Shown: positions 17,247 through 26,189 of the stretch, piece by piece
Numbering within the stretch: the stretch's first letter is position 1
Layout of the letters: each line of letters starts with the position of its first letter
From: Bacillota bacterium
GTDB lineage: Bacteria; Bacillota; UBA4882; UBA8346
NCBI GenBank assembly: GCA_023400055.1
Contig: JAEXFN010000020.1
Span: 186,001-250,000, forward strand
Direction of reading: 5' to 3'
Length of the DNA: 64,000 nucleotides
The notes under the pieces: model-generated
Told to the model about the DNA's origin: nothing
Databases searched by the model: none
What the model saw: the letters and a program-made list of their open reading frames with translations, nothing else
Made by a program: the position numbers and the translations under genes

Positions 17247-17668
17247 CTGCCAAATCGTTTTCGGTTCGCCTGTCTTATCTGCAAGACATTATTCACTATT
17301 CCCAATCATGCTGGGATTCCTTAACAATTAAGGCCAGAAAACTAAGACTTTACCCGCTCTCAGGTAAAGTCTAGTGCCTTTCAAGTATGGGTGGTAAATT
17401 TTTAACCATTTTAAATAGATAAATTACTGTCAACGTTTTCTATTGATCAAGCTTTAAGCCACCGTTCCTCGCTACAAAAGATCCAATATGCATCATCGTA
17501 ACCAAGCAAAAATCCGGCCATATTCTACCGAGTATGAGGGATCCTTCGGAACAGGCTGTTCATATTTTGTCAATGAAAATAGCTTCTAGAATTCACTATA
17601 CCATGAATCTTAAAAACCATACATCCGTCCGATGAATTATTTTTTCGACACGGCATAGGGCTTTCTTC
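17247..17668. other. Intergenic stretch between the receiver gene and degU
   Basis: No gene is seen. A perfect 10-bp inverted repeat (AGACTTTACC / GGTAAAGTCT, 17345-17354 with 17363-17372) is followed on the minus strand by TTAGTTTTC and may terminate degU transcripts. Confidence 0.5.
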
Positions 17669-18331
17669 CTATTCGGTGATGAGACCTTTGCGGTATGCAT
17701 AAACCGCAACTTGGGTCCGATCTTCCAAAGCCATTTTCTTTAGAATGCTACTGACATGATTTTTGACCGTTTTTTCGCTGATGAACAGTTTTTCAGCAAT
17801 ATCTTTGTTACTGTTTCCGGTCGCAATATAAGAAACTATTTCCAATTCTCTCTGGGTCAGTCCGAAATTTTCCGAAGGGAAATTGGGTTTTTCTTCGTTC
17901 AAATATTGCCGAAATTCATGAATCAGTTTGGTTAATAAACAAGGCTGAATAAAAGCCTCGCCCTTTGCGACAGTACGAATGGCTTGATACAAAGTGTCCG
18001 GGTCGATATCTTTGAGCACGTATCCTAATGCACCCGCCTTGATTATCTTCGAGACATGATTTTGATCATTATCGATGGTTAATGCCAAGATATTTACATC
18101 GGGAAATTTGATCTTTAATTCAGCAGTTAAGTCAATCCCGTTTTTCCCGGGTAAATTCAGATCCATCAGGATTACGTCCGGTTTTAGTTCAGTTACTTTC
18201 TCCACGACTTCTTCACCATTTTGGGCTTCGCCTGCGACAACCATATCTTCTTCGAGACTAAGCAGTTGACGCAACCCTTGGCGAACTAATAAATGGTCGT
18301 CAACGATCATGATTCTTATTTTCCACATCAT
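17669..18331 (-). CDS. degU: DegU-like response regulator (NarL/LuxR family)
   Basis: About 220 residues. The receiver domain has VDDHLLVRQGLRQLL, the phospho-acceptor Asp in VILMDLNLPGKNG and Lys in YVLKDIDPD. The C-terminal LuxR helix-turn-helix is LTQRELEIVSYIATGNSNKDIAEKL followed by SEKTVKNHVSSILKKM. It is partnered with the kinase 13 bp upstream. DegU proteins control exoenzymes, motility and competence in bacilli; the regulon here is unknown. Start ATG at 18331, with AAGAGG upstream. Confidence 0.88.
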   Translation of the reverse strand: MMWKIRIMIVDDHLLVRQGLRQLLSLEEDMVVAGEAQNGEEVVEKVTELKPDVILMDLNLPGKNGIDLTAELKIKFPDVNILALTIDNDQNHVSKIIKAGALGYVLKDIDPDTLYQAIRTVAKGEAFIQPCLLTKLIHEFRQYLNEEKPNFPSENFGLTQRELEIVSYIATGNSNKDIAEKLFISEKTVKNHVSSILKKMALEDRTQVAVYAYRKGLITE

Positions 18332-18344
18332 TAACACCCTCTTA

Positions 18345-19502
18345 CTAAGAAATCGTCCGATCGAGCGGAACAGAGGCAGAGATAGTGGTTCCGTGATCTG
18401 GAGCCGATTCGATAGCCAGTTTTCCGTTGAGTAGTTCTAATCGCTCTTTCATGCTTAATAGGCCAAAACTTTCTTTCCCCGAAACTTCATGAAGTACCAC
18501 CTGAGGATCAAATCCAATGCCATTATCGATAATTTCCATAGTAATTTCACCAGGCAAAAAATTAATGATTGCCCGAATCTCAGTGGCCCGGGCGTGCTTA
18601 AGAGCGTTGTTGACGCCTTCTTGAAACAAACGAAATAGCGCAACTTCATAACTGGTTTCCAAGCGTTGTTCGACCCCATTAACTTTCAGAGGAATCTGGA
18701 TTTTATCTCGGAATTGTATTTCTTCCAAAAACCTGCGTAAGGTAGGAACCAGTCCCAAATCATCCAATGTCATCGGACGTAAATTGAAAATTATTCGTCG
18801 TATTTCTTGAAGACTTTCCCTAACAATGAGTTTTAACTGGTGCAATTCATCATTAATCTCTATCCGATTGGCCTTGAGCAATTTTTCACATAATTCCGCC
18901 CGTAAAACGACATTGGCCATGGCTTGAGCGGGTCCATCATGAATTTCGCGGGCAACCCGTTTCCGTTCTGCCTCTTGAGCTAAGATAATCCGTCCGCCGA
19001 TTAGCTGTTTTTGCTGAACTCCACTCATTTGTTGGCTAAATTCCGTTAAATTGCCGCTTAGAAAGGTTAAAGCGATATCCACTTTTGAAACCAGTTCTTC
19101 CGCTTTAATCGACATTTCGTTGACTTTTGCGATAGAGCGAGCCAATTCATCGCGTTTTAACCGCAACCCTTTTTCTTTTTCTTGTTCAACTGCCACTTGG
19201 ACCTGTAATTCCTGGGCATGCAGATAAGCTTTTTTAATATCTTCTTCCGAATAACGGTTAAAATCACGGCTGACTTCCATTAAAAAAATACGGGCTTTTT
19301 TATACCTCGCCTCTAACTCATCAACTGTTTTAATTACTTGCCCAACTTCCTCGCATACCCGTTCAAAATCAGCTTGCATTCGTTTTTGTACATTTTTAGC
19401 GCTTTCAGCAATATCAAAAAGACTTGTTTTACTCAGCTCGATGGTCGCGACGGTTTCTTTAATTATCTTGTCAATAATATTAAAATCAAGTAATTCGGGC
19501 AT
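18345..19502 (-). CDS. degS: DegS-like sensor histidine kinase
   Basis: 385 residues, no membrane segment, as expected for cytosolic DegS. Residues 1-165 are the coiled-coil DegS sensor domain. The HisKA_3 box with the phosphorylated His is in ERKRVAREIHDGPAQAMANV near residue 190. The ATPase N and G boxes follow (LFQEGVNNALKHARATE, IIDNGIGFDP, GLLSMKERLELLNG). AGAGGTAAAGA precedes the ATG. It forms an operon with degU. Confidence 0.9.
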   Translation of the reverse strand: MPELLDFNIIDKIIKETVATIELSKTSLFDIAESAKNVQKRMQADFERVCEEVGQVIKTVDELEARYKKARIFLMEVSRDFNRYSEEDIKKAYLHAQELQVQVAVEQEKEKGLRLKRDELARSIAKVNEMSIKAEELVSKVDIALTFLSGNLTEFSQQMSGVQQKQLIGGRIILAQEAERKRVAREIHDGPAQAMANVVLRAELCEKLLKANRIEINDELHQLKLIVRESLQEIRRIIFNLRPMTLDDLGLVPTLRRFLEEIQFRDKIQIPLKVNGVEQRLETSYEVALFRLFQEGVNNALKHARATEIRAIINFLPGEITMEIIDNGIGFDPQVVLHEVSGKESFGLLSMKERLELLNGKLAIESAPDHGTTISASVPLDRTIS

Positions 19503-19608
19503 TCTTTACCTCTTAGATCCGCAGTGCTACTTCAATAAAACATTCGGCATTGCCAAAAATAACTTTAGACTTTTTGACGTTATGGCTTATCAAGATATTG
19601 GAAAAAAT

Positions 19609-19634
19609 AAAAAAAGCCGGCAATTACCGGCATT
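19609..19634 (-). terminator. metK terminator
   Basis: On the minus strand GCCGG and CCGGC close a small loop and are followed by seven T's. Confidence 0.85.
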
Positions 19635-19696
19635 TATACGGTGTTAACATTTTTCAAAAAGCATGTATCCATGTATCTGTTTTAACGTAACATTAG

Positions 19697-20875
19697 CTAT
19701 TTAAGCAGTGCCATTTTATCCAATTTTTCCCACGGCAAATCCAGATCGTTCCGGCCAAAATGACCATAAGCGGCGATTTGCTTGTAAATTGGCCTGCGCA
19801 GATCCAGGTTACGGATGATGGCCGCGGGACGCAAATCAAAATATTTTTTAATTAATTCCACAATTTCCGCTTCGGGTAGTTTTCCGGTTCCAAAGGTATC
19901 TACCATAATGGAAACGGGTTTGGCGACGCCAATCGCATAAGAAATTTGAATTTCGCAACGCTTGGCAAGCCCGGCGGCGACAATGTTCTTTGCGGCATGT
20001 CGAGCAGCATAAGCGGCAGACCGATCCACTTTGGTCGGATCTTTGCCGGAAAAGGCTCCCCCACCGTGGCGGGCTGCTCCACCATAAGTATCAACAATGA
20101 TTTTGCGGCCAGTCAATCCTGAATCCCCTTGCGGTCCGCCGACTACGAACCTTCCTGTCGGGTTAATATAATATTTGGTATGTTCATCGAGAAGATTGGC
20201 CGGAATCACCGGCGTGATTACTTTCTGAAAAATATCCTGTTCAATCTGGTCGTGGTCGATACTTGGGTCATGTTGCGTAGAGATAATTACCGTATCCACT
20301 CTAACGGGGACATCGTTATCATACTCTACGGTAACTTGGCTTTTACCATCCGGACGTAAGTAATCCAATTCGGCATTTTTTCTTACGACCGCCAACCGAC
20401 GGGTTAATTGATGCGCCAATGAGATCGGCGCGGGCATAAAATCGGCTGTTTCGTCGCAAGCATAACCGAAAACCATTCCTTGATCCCCTGCGCCGATTGC
20501 GGCGATCTCTTCTTCAGTCATCTCGCCTTTTTTCGCTTCAAGCGCCTTATCAACGCCGAGCGCGATATCGGGGGACTGTTCATCAATTGAAGTAAGAATC
20601 GCGCAGGTTTCACTGTCGAAACCAAATTTGGCCCGAGTATAGCCGATTTCACGGATAGTCTGACGCGCAATCTTGGGGATATCGACATAGCATGCCGTGG
20701 TTATTTCACCCATCACTAACACCAATCCGGTGGTCACCGCCGTTTCACAAGCGACTCTCGCGTTTGGGTCTTGGCTGATTATCGCATCCAAAACGGCATC
20801 GGATATTTGATCGCAGATCTTATCAGGATGTCCTTCGGTCACTGATTCTGATGTCAATAAATATTTTTGGTTCAT
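19697..20875 (-). CDS. metK: S-adenosylmethionine synthase
   Basis: 392 residues, standard length. It makes S-adenosylmethionine from methionine and ATP. Family signatures are ESVTEGHPDKICDQISDAVLD at the N-terminus, GAGDQGMVFGYA near residue 118 and the P-loop-like GGGAFSGKDPTKVDRSAAY near residue 270. It is a single-gene unit between a SAM riboswitch and a terminator, so its product should repress its own transcription. Confidence 0.97.
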   Translation of the reverse strand: MNQKYLLTSESVTEGHPDKICDQISDAVLDAIISQDPNARVACETAVTTGLVLVMGEITTACYVDIPKIARQTIREIGYTRAKFGFDSETCAILTSIDEQSPDIALGVDKALEAKKGEMTEEEIAAIGAGDQGMVFGYACDETADFMPAPISLAHQLTRRLAVVRKNAELDYLRPDGKSQVTVEYDNDVPVRVDTVIISTQHDPSIDHDQIEQDIFQKVITPVIPANLLDEHTKYYINPTGRFVVGGPQGDSGLTGRKIIVDTYGGAARHGGGAFSGKDPTKVDRSAAYAARHAAKNIVAAGLAKRCEIQISYAIGVAKPVSIMVDTFGTGKLPEAEIVELIKKYFDLRPAAIIRNLDLRRPIYKQIAAYGHFGRNDLDLPWEKLDKMALLK

Positions 20876-20901
20876 TTACAACAACTCCTTATTCGTGAGA
20901 T

Positions 20902-21044
20902 AAAAAAAATAACCCTTCCGTCTCAGGAAGGGAAAGATCGGCTCATCTTCCCAGAATCTTCCTCTGGGCGGGAATTAGCACCCTGCAGAAAACTCCCGGG
21001 TTGCTGGGTATCATCGGGCCCATCCCTCCACCTCTCTTGATGAG
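20902..21044 (-). promoter_or_regulatory. SAM-I (S-box) riboswitch with terminator
   Basis: Reading the minus strand from 21044, CTCATCAAGAGAGGTGGAGG opens the aptamer. GGGCCCGATG, CAACC and GGTGCTAATTCC follow, and P1 closes with GATGAG (20947-20942) pairing with CTCATC. These are the conserved S-box blocks. The expression platform is the terminator CCCTTCC...GGAAGGG with TTATTTTTTTT (20902-20934). SAM binding is expected to stabilise P1 and end transcription before metK. Confidence 0.95.
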
Positions 21045-21070
21045 TATTCAATTGATGAATAACTGAAAAG

Positions 21071-21099
21071 ATTATATCGAAAACAAGAACCGTTGTCAA
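21071..21099 (-). promoter_or_regulatory. Sigma-A promoter of the metK riboswitch
   Basis: TTGACA (21099-21094), exactly 17 bp, then TATAAT (21076-21071). The -35 box lies only 7 bp past the trxA stop codon. Confidence 0.92.
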
Positions 21100-21105
21100 A
21101 CCTTT

Positions 21106-21423
21106 TTAGGTCAGATGCTTACTAATTTCCGCGATTAGCTCCTTTTTTTGACGAAATCCTACCAAACGAAGAACGGGATTGCCCTTGACAAACAGGCAAA
21201 GCGTCGGGATGCTCATTACTGCAAACTCTCCGGCTAACTCTTGATTTTCATCGACATTAACCTTGCCAACTTCGATCTTTCCTTGAAATTCGTTGGCAAT
21301 TTCCTCGACAATCGGGGCTACCATGCGGCATGGCCCGCACCACGGTGCCCAAAAGTCGATAAGTACCGGTAATTTTGCTTCTGTGACTGTGCTTTTAAAA
21401 TTATTTTGGTCGATAGTGAGCAT
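21106..21423 (-). CDS. trxA: Thioredoxin
   Basis: 105 residues. The redox pair Cys29-Cys32 is in WAPWCGPCRM and the cis-Pro is in MSIPTLCLF. It reduces protein disulfides. It is the last gene of the run that includes pyk and pfkA, 38 bp after pyk. No terminator is seen between its stop and the metK promoter. Confidence 0.95.
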   Translation of the reverse strand: MLTIDQNNFKSTVTEAKLPVLIDFWAPWCGPCRMVAPIVEEIANEFQGKIEVGKVNVDENQELAGEFAVMSIPTLCLFVKGNPVLRLVGFRQKKELIAEISKHLT

Positions 21424-21461
21424 AAGTATCCACCTTCACCTTTTCCGAATAGTTTAACCAT

Positions 21462-22880
21462 CTATTCAATATATAGAACTTGTAATAAGTTCGTCGAGCC
21501 CGGGATTCCCGTGCGGACTCCGGCAGTAAGGACGACTAAATCATTACTTCTGATAAAGCCGGTTTTTTTAGTAGCTTCGATGCTGACATCCAACATTTCG
21601 TCAATATTGTTAGCGGTAGGCACAATGACTGGAAATACTCCCCAGGAAAGCGCCAATTGCTGTGCCACCCGGATTGAGGGAGTTGCGGCAACGATGGGTG
21701 CCTGAGGGCGGTATTTTGAAACCATCCGGGCTGTACTACCGGATTGGGTCGAACTGATTATCGCCGCGGCTTTTAGATCGAGTGCCGTTTGACAGGTCGC
21801 GTGACTAATGGCATCACTGACTGTTGGAAAAGAGCTGACTTTCTTTTTCGCTAAAATTTCTTCAAATTTCAACGAGTTTTCAATACTTTTGGCGACCCTA
21901 GTCATGATCTCGACCGCCGTAACCGGATATTTCCCCATTGCAGTCTCCGCCGAAAGCATGATCGCATCCGTGCCATCGAGAATGGCATGAGCGATATCCG
22001 TTACTTCCGCCCGAGTCGGACGTGGGTTACGGATCATCGATTCCAACATTTCAGTTGCAGTAATTACCGGTTTACCAGCAGAATTACATATTTCGATCAA
22101 GAATTTCTGAATTAAAGGAACTTCTTCAGGCGGAACTTCCGTTCCCAAATCGCCACGGGCAACCATGATGCCATCACAGGCTTGTAAAATTTCTTCACTA
22201 TTACGAAATCCTTCTTCATTTTCAATCTTAGCGATGAGCATCTGATCTCCGCCAAGTTCCGTAACGAGGGCACGAATCTCTGCTAAATGTTCGGCTTTAC
22301 GGGCAAAAGATACCGCGATAAAGTCAACTTGTTGCTGAACAACAAATTCAATATCGGAACGGTCTTTATCCATTATGGCGGGAAGGTTAACGGATACTCC
22401 GGGAAGCGTCACGCCTTTTTTGGATGATAATTCGCCACCATTTAAGACTTCGCAAATCAAATCCGTTCCTTGGACCGCTTTTACCGTGAGTTGAATCATG
22501 CCGTCCGCCAGGAAAATGGTGCCACCGATTTTAACATCTTGGACCAAAGTAGGATAATCGACATAAATAAAATCCGGATTACCATCCTTTTGGCGATCTG
22601 TCGTCAAACGGACCTCAGTTCCTTCTGTCAACTGAATCGGGCCGGGATTAATAATGCCGGTTCGAATCTTAGGTCCTTGAATATCGGCCAAGATGCCGAT
22701 GGGGGAGCCCAATCTAGTAGCAATTTCGCGAACAAGCTTTATTCTTTCCGCATGTTCTTCATGCGAACCGTGAGAAAAATTTAGCCGCGCAATATTCATT
22801 CCGGCTTTAATCAATTTTTCTAAAACCGCCGGCTCGGTGCTGGCTGGACCCAAAGTACAGATAATTTTTGTCTTTTTCAT
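21462..22880 (-). CDS. pyk: Pyruvate kinase
   Basis: 472 residues, a compact form without the extra C-terminal PEP-utiliser-like domain found in bacilli. It makes pyruvate and ATP from phosphoenolpyruvate. KTKIICTLGPAS opens the barrel, MIAKIENEEGFRN holds the catalytic Lys, and VARGDLGTEVP and ATEMLESMIRNPRPTRAE (the pyruvate kinase signature) follow. It is 9 bp from pfkA, and the two make a glycolytic operon. Confidence 0.96.
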   Translation of the reverse strand: MKKTKIICTLGPASTEPAVLEKLIKAGMNIARLNFSHGSHEEHAERIKLVREIATRLGSPIGILADIQGPKIRTGIINPGPIQLTEGTEVRLTTDRQKDGNPDFIYVDYPTLVQDVKIGGTIFLADGMIQLTVKAVQGTDLICEVLNGGELSSKKGVTLPGVSVNLPAIMDKDRSDIEFVVQQQVDFIAVSFARKAEHLAEIRALVTELGGDQMLIAKIENEEGFRNSEEILQACDGIMVARGDLGTEVPPEEVPLIQKFLIEICNSAGKPVITATEMLESMIRNPRPTRAEVTDIAHAILDGTDAIMLSAETAMGKYPVTAVEIMTRVAKSIENSLKFEEILAKKKVSSFPTVSDAISHATCQTALDLKAAAIISSTQSGSTARMVSKYRPQAPIVAATPSIRVAQQLALSWGVFPVIVPTANNIDEMLDVSIEATKKTGFIRSNDLVVLTAGVRTGIPGSTNLLQVLYIE

Positions 22881-22889
22881 CGAAACCTC

Positions 22890-23876
22890 CTACATACTGG
22901 CCATGATGTTGGCAAGATTCAATTCATCCATGTTAACCACTTTTTTGGTGCTGATTGCCAAATCCATGTCAACTGTTTCAATCGTGTCACCGACAATGCC
23001 GATCATCTTTCCGCTCTCTCCGGTCAACAACAAATCAATGGCCTTCGCTCCCATTAATACGGCAATTTTACGATCATAATAAGAAGGAGTGCCGCCGCGC
23101 TGAATATGGCCGAGAACTGTAATCCTGGTCTCACAATCGGTATGCTCGGTTAAATATTGTCCAACTTTAAAACCGCTGGAGTGCTCTGCCTGGATCGGAT
23201 CACCAAACAATCCCTCGGCTACTAAAATGATACTGTGTGTCTTGCCCCGTTTGGCATTTTGCAAGATTTGGCGCGCAACTTCTTCTAAGTTATACTGGAC
23301 TTCGGGGATCAAGATCGCTTCGGCACCACCGGTCAACCCCGCAGCTACTGCAATAAATCCCGAATTTTTACCCATCACTTCGATAACGTAAACCCGGTTG
23401 TGCGAAGAAGCGGTATCCCGAATCTTATTCATGGCGTCTAGAACAGTATTCACTGCGGTATCAAAGCCGATGGTATAATCAGTGCAGCCAATATCATTAT
23501 CGATGGTGGCAGGAATCCCCACTGTCAGGAACCCCATTCTGTTAAGTACTTGAGCTCCTCGAAATGACCCATCGCCGCCGATAATGACAAGTCCATCCAA
23601 ACCTAAACGATGCAATTGCTCTTCCGCTTTAGCCTGCCCTTCCGGCATTTCAAACTCTTGGCAGCGAGCCGAGTGTAAAATCGTACCGCCCCGCTGCAGG
23701 ATATCCCCCACCGAACGTGCAGTCAAAGGAAAAATATCGCCATCAAGAATACCACTATAGCCACGCCGGATGCCGACAATCTGGCAGCCGTGATACAATC
23801 CTTTTCGAACAATTGCTCGAATTGCGGCATTCATACCCGGAGCATCCCCACCACTGGTGAGAATCCCTATTTTCAT
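22890..23876 (-). CDS. pfkA: 6-phosphofructokinase (ATP-dependent)
   Basis: 328 residues, typical bacterial allosteric PfkA. The ATP-binding GILTSGGDAPGMNAAIRA and GGDGSFRGA are present; Gly in the GGDGS motif points to ATP rather than pyrophosphate. The catalytic TIDNDIGCTDYTIGFDTA and the substrate site MGKNSGFIA follow. It is the committed step of glycolysis, paired with pyk downstream and accA 27 bp upstream. Confidence 0.96.
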   Translation of the reverse strand: MKIGILTSGGDAPGMNAAIRAIVRKGLYHGCQIVGIRRGYSGILDGDIFPLTARSVGDILQRGGTILHSARCQEFEMPEGQAKAEEQLHRLGLDGLVIIGGDGSFRGAQVLNRMGFLTVGIPATIDNDIGCTDYTIGFDTAVNTVLDAMNKIRDTASSHNRVYVIEVMGKNSGFIAVAAGLTGGAEAILIPEVQYNLEEVARQILQNAKRGKTHSIILVAEGLFGDPIQAEHSSGFKVGQYLTEHTDCETRITVLGHIQRGGTPSYYDRKIAVLMGAKAIDLLLTGESGKMIGIVGDTIETVDMDLAISTKKVVNMDELNLANIMASM

Positions 23877-23903
23877 CGATAATCACGCTCCAAAACGAAA
23901 AAA

Positions 23904-24872
23904 TTAATCCTCCAAATAAACACCATAATGCCGGAAACGTTCGTATCTTCCCTCCAGCAGTTCAGTGGGAGAAAGATGCAACATCGATTGCAAATGATGC
24001 ATGATTGCTTTTTTTAAATTCGCTCCGGCCTCGGCGGGATTTTTATGAGCACCGCCCAAGGGTTCCGGGATAATTTCATCAATAATTTCCAGTTTTAAAA
24101 GATCGTTGGCGCTTAATTTCAACGCTTCAGCGGCATCCGGAGCTTTTGAAGCATCTTTCCAAAGGATGGTCGCGCATCCTTCGGGAGAGATTACTGAGTA
24201 ATAAGCATTTTCCATCATTAAAACCCGATTGCCTACTCCAATGGCCAATGCGCCGCCGCTTCCACCTTCCCCGGTGATCACCACTACGATGGGAACCGTA
24301 AGACTGGCCATTTCGCGGATGTTCCTGGCAATTGCCTCACCTTGACCACGTTCTTCCGCTTCCACTCCCGGATATGCCCCCACGACATCCACCAAACAAA
24401 TGATGGGGCGGCGGAATTTTTCGGCTTGATGCATTAGGCGTAAAGCTTTACGATAGCCCTCGGGGTGAGGCTGACCGAAATTACGGTAAATTTTTTCTTT
24501 GGTATCCCGGCCTTTTTGTTGGCCGATAATGGTTACAGGAATATCATCTAAATAAGCGAGACCGCCAATCATGGCTGGATCATCCCGGTAAAGCCGATCA
24601 CCGTGCAATTCAATGAAATCGGTACAGATAAAGCCGACCCAATCCAAAAAAGTGGGCCTCTTGGCATGTCGGGTGATCTGAATCCGTTGCCACGGTGAGA
24701 GATTATTATAAATACTCAGTCGCAATGACTCCGCTTTTTCTTCCAGCATGGCAATCTGCATCGCCATATCGATGCCTTTTTCCTGAGAAAATTGTTTCAA
24801 TTCTTCAATTTGTTTTTCAAGTTCAAGAACTGGTTTCTCAAATTCAAGAACCATTCCAGTGTTACTGGCCAA
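23904..24872 (-). CDS. accA: Acetyl-CoA carboxylase carboxyltransferase, alpha subunit
   Basis: 322 residues. With AccD it transfers carboxyl from biotin to acetyl-CoA, giving malonyl-CoA for fatty acids. Coiled N-terminal helix (LEKQIEELKQF), then the crotonase-like core with GGLAYLDDIPVTIIGQQKG and GEGGSGGALAIGVGN. The TTG at 24872 has GGTGG eight bases upstream and overlaps accD by 11 bp; an ATG at 24854 is the alternative. malonyl-CoA is also the FapR ligand (see 60.8 kb). Confidence 0.94.
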   Translation of the reverse strand: MASNTGMVLEFEKPVLELEKQIEELKQFSQEKGIDMAMQIAMLEEKAESLRLSIYNNLSPWQRIQITRHAKRPTFLDWVGFICTDFIELHGDRLYRDDPAMIGGLAYLDDIPVTIIGQQKGRDTKEKIYRNFGQPHPEGYRKALRLMHQAEKFRRPIICLVDVVGAYPGVEAEERGQGEAIARNIREMASLTVPIVVVITGEGGSGGALAIGVGNRVLMMENAYYSVISPEGCATILWKDASKAPDAAEALKLSANDLLKLEIIDEIIPEPLGGAHKNPAEAGANLKKAIMHHLQSMLHLSPTELLEGRYERFRHYGVYLED

Positions 24873-25758
24873 TGCTCATACCACCCTTCTGATGGAACTT
24901 CAACAGTTGCGCGAGAGTGGATTTAAGGTCTTTTCGTTGAACAATCATATCAATAATGCCATGTTCCAGAGCAAATTCCGAAGTTTGAAAGCCAGCCGGC
25001 AATGTTTGATGAATCGTCTGTTGGATAACCCGGGGTCCGGAGAATCCGATCAACGCATCGGGTTCCGCGATGATTACATCCCCTAGCGAAGCAAAACTGG
25101 CAATAACTCCGCCCATGGTGGGGTCCGTCAAAACCGAAATATAAAGCATCCCGGCTTCCGCCAGTTTATTCAGGGCTTGACTGGTTTTGGCCATTTGCAT
25201 CAATGAAAGGATTCCTTCATGCATCCGGGCGCCGCCGCCACCCGCCGACACGATAATCAACGGCAGTTTCTGGGTCGCGGCCAATTCAATGGCCCGGGTG
25301 AGTTTTTCGCCAACCACCGAACCCATCGAACCACCGACAAAACCGAAATCGATTACGGCCAAAACCACAGGAAGCCCTTCGATCGAGGTTCTTCCGACGA
25401 CCGCTCCTTCGACCAAATCAGTGGTTTTTTGCGATTTTTTTACTTTGCTTTCATAATCGGGGAAGTTTAAGGGGTTAACGGTCCTGAGGTTGCTAAATTC
25501 TTCCTGAAAACTATCCGGATCCGCCAAAAGCGCCAAACGTTCCCGGGCGCTGATACGGAAGTGAAAACCGCATTTGGGACAGACTTTGAGATTCTTCTCA
25601 ATATCCTTGTGGTACGTGATCTGGGCGCAACGATTACACTTTACCCATAACCCGTCAGGGATCTCTTTTTTTTCAATCTCAACTTTTCGCGCCAGATCCG
25701 GCTGATCGGTTTTAACGGTTATATATTTAGGTTTGGTTTTAAACAGGTCCTTAAGCAA
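24862..25758 (-). CDS. accD: Acetyl-CoA carboxylase carboxyltransferase, beta subunit
   Basis: 298 residues. The zinc ribbon uses Cys41, Cys44, Cys60 and Cys63 (CNRC ... CPKC). The crotonase core carries VIDFGFVGGSMGSVVGEK and SAGGGGARMHEGILSLMQM. It is the partner of the overlapping accA. The accB and accC subunits are not in this window. Confidence 0.95.
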   Translation of the reverse strand: MLKDLFKTKPKYITVKTDQPDLARKVEIEKKEIPDGLWVKCNRCAQITYHKDIEKNLKVCPKCGFHFRISARERLALLADPDSFQEEFSNLRTVNPLNFPDYESKVKKSQKTTDLVEGAVVGRTSIEGLPVVLAVIDFGFVGGSMGSVVGEKLTRAIELAATQKLPLIIVSAGGGGARMHEGILSLMQMAKTSQALNKLAEAGMLYISVLTDPTMGGVIASFASLGDVIIAEPDALIGFSGPRVIQQTIHQTLPAGFQTSEFALEHGIIDMIVQRKDLKSTLAQLLKFHQKGGMSIGQ

Positions 25759-25860
25759 TCAGTCCACTCCTTGTCAGTGTCTGGTTGAAAAATGATCACA
25801 ATTGACAAAAATAAATCCCACAATATAAAAATTCTCTTCCGTGCGCAAAACTCCTGCCGG

Positions 25861-26061
25861 TCAAGCCTGCTGTAATGCGTTGTTAATAACTTCGGTGGCT
25901 TCTTCGATTTCGACTTCGGAGACCATTACTTCAACATTTTTCTCTTCTTTCGAAATTAGATTCGTATCTTTAATCTTTACTAGAATTCCCTCAATTTCCA
26001 ACAATTCTTTAAGATAGTTGGCAACTCTGCGGTTCGGCGCCACATAAACTACCACCCACAT
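25861..26061 (-). CDS. DUF2007-like small protein
   Basis: 66 residues, MWVVVYVAPNRRVANYLKELLE with a C-terminal EVEIEEATEVINNAL. The pattern of two short strands each followed by a helix matches small Bacillota proteins usually found beside accD or pfkA and sometimes mislabelled as decarboxylase. No catalytic residues are evident, so a ligand- or signal-binding role is inference. Confidence 0.65.
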   Translation of the reverse strand: MWVVVYVAPNRRVANYLKELLEIEGILVKIKDTNLISKEEKNVEVMVSEVEIEEATEVINNALQQA

Positions 26062-26127
26062 TGGAATTCCTCTTTTCTAGATGAAATATATCGCGACATT
26101 ACACTCGGCATAGCGCACATACATTCC

Positions 26128-26156
26128 AAGATATATGAGCTGGAAAAGGAAGTCAA
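26128..26156 (-). promoter_or_regulatory. Promoter of the DUF2007-like / acc-glycolysis group
   Basis: TTGACT (26156-26151), 17 bp, TATCTT (26133-26128), about 67 bp before the start codon. Confidence 0.6.
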
Positions 26157-26189
26157 TAGTTTTTTTAAAAGATTATATTTCTGGATTGA

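Noticed and set aside
25801..25829. Plus-strand promoter TTGACA-16-TATAAA
   Set aside because: It would transcribe into genes that all lie on the minus strand, and no plus-strand gene follows.
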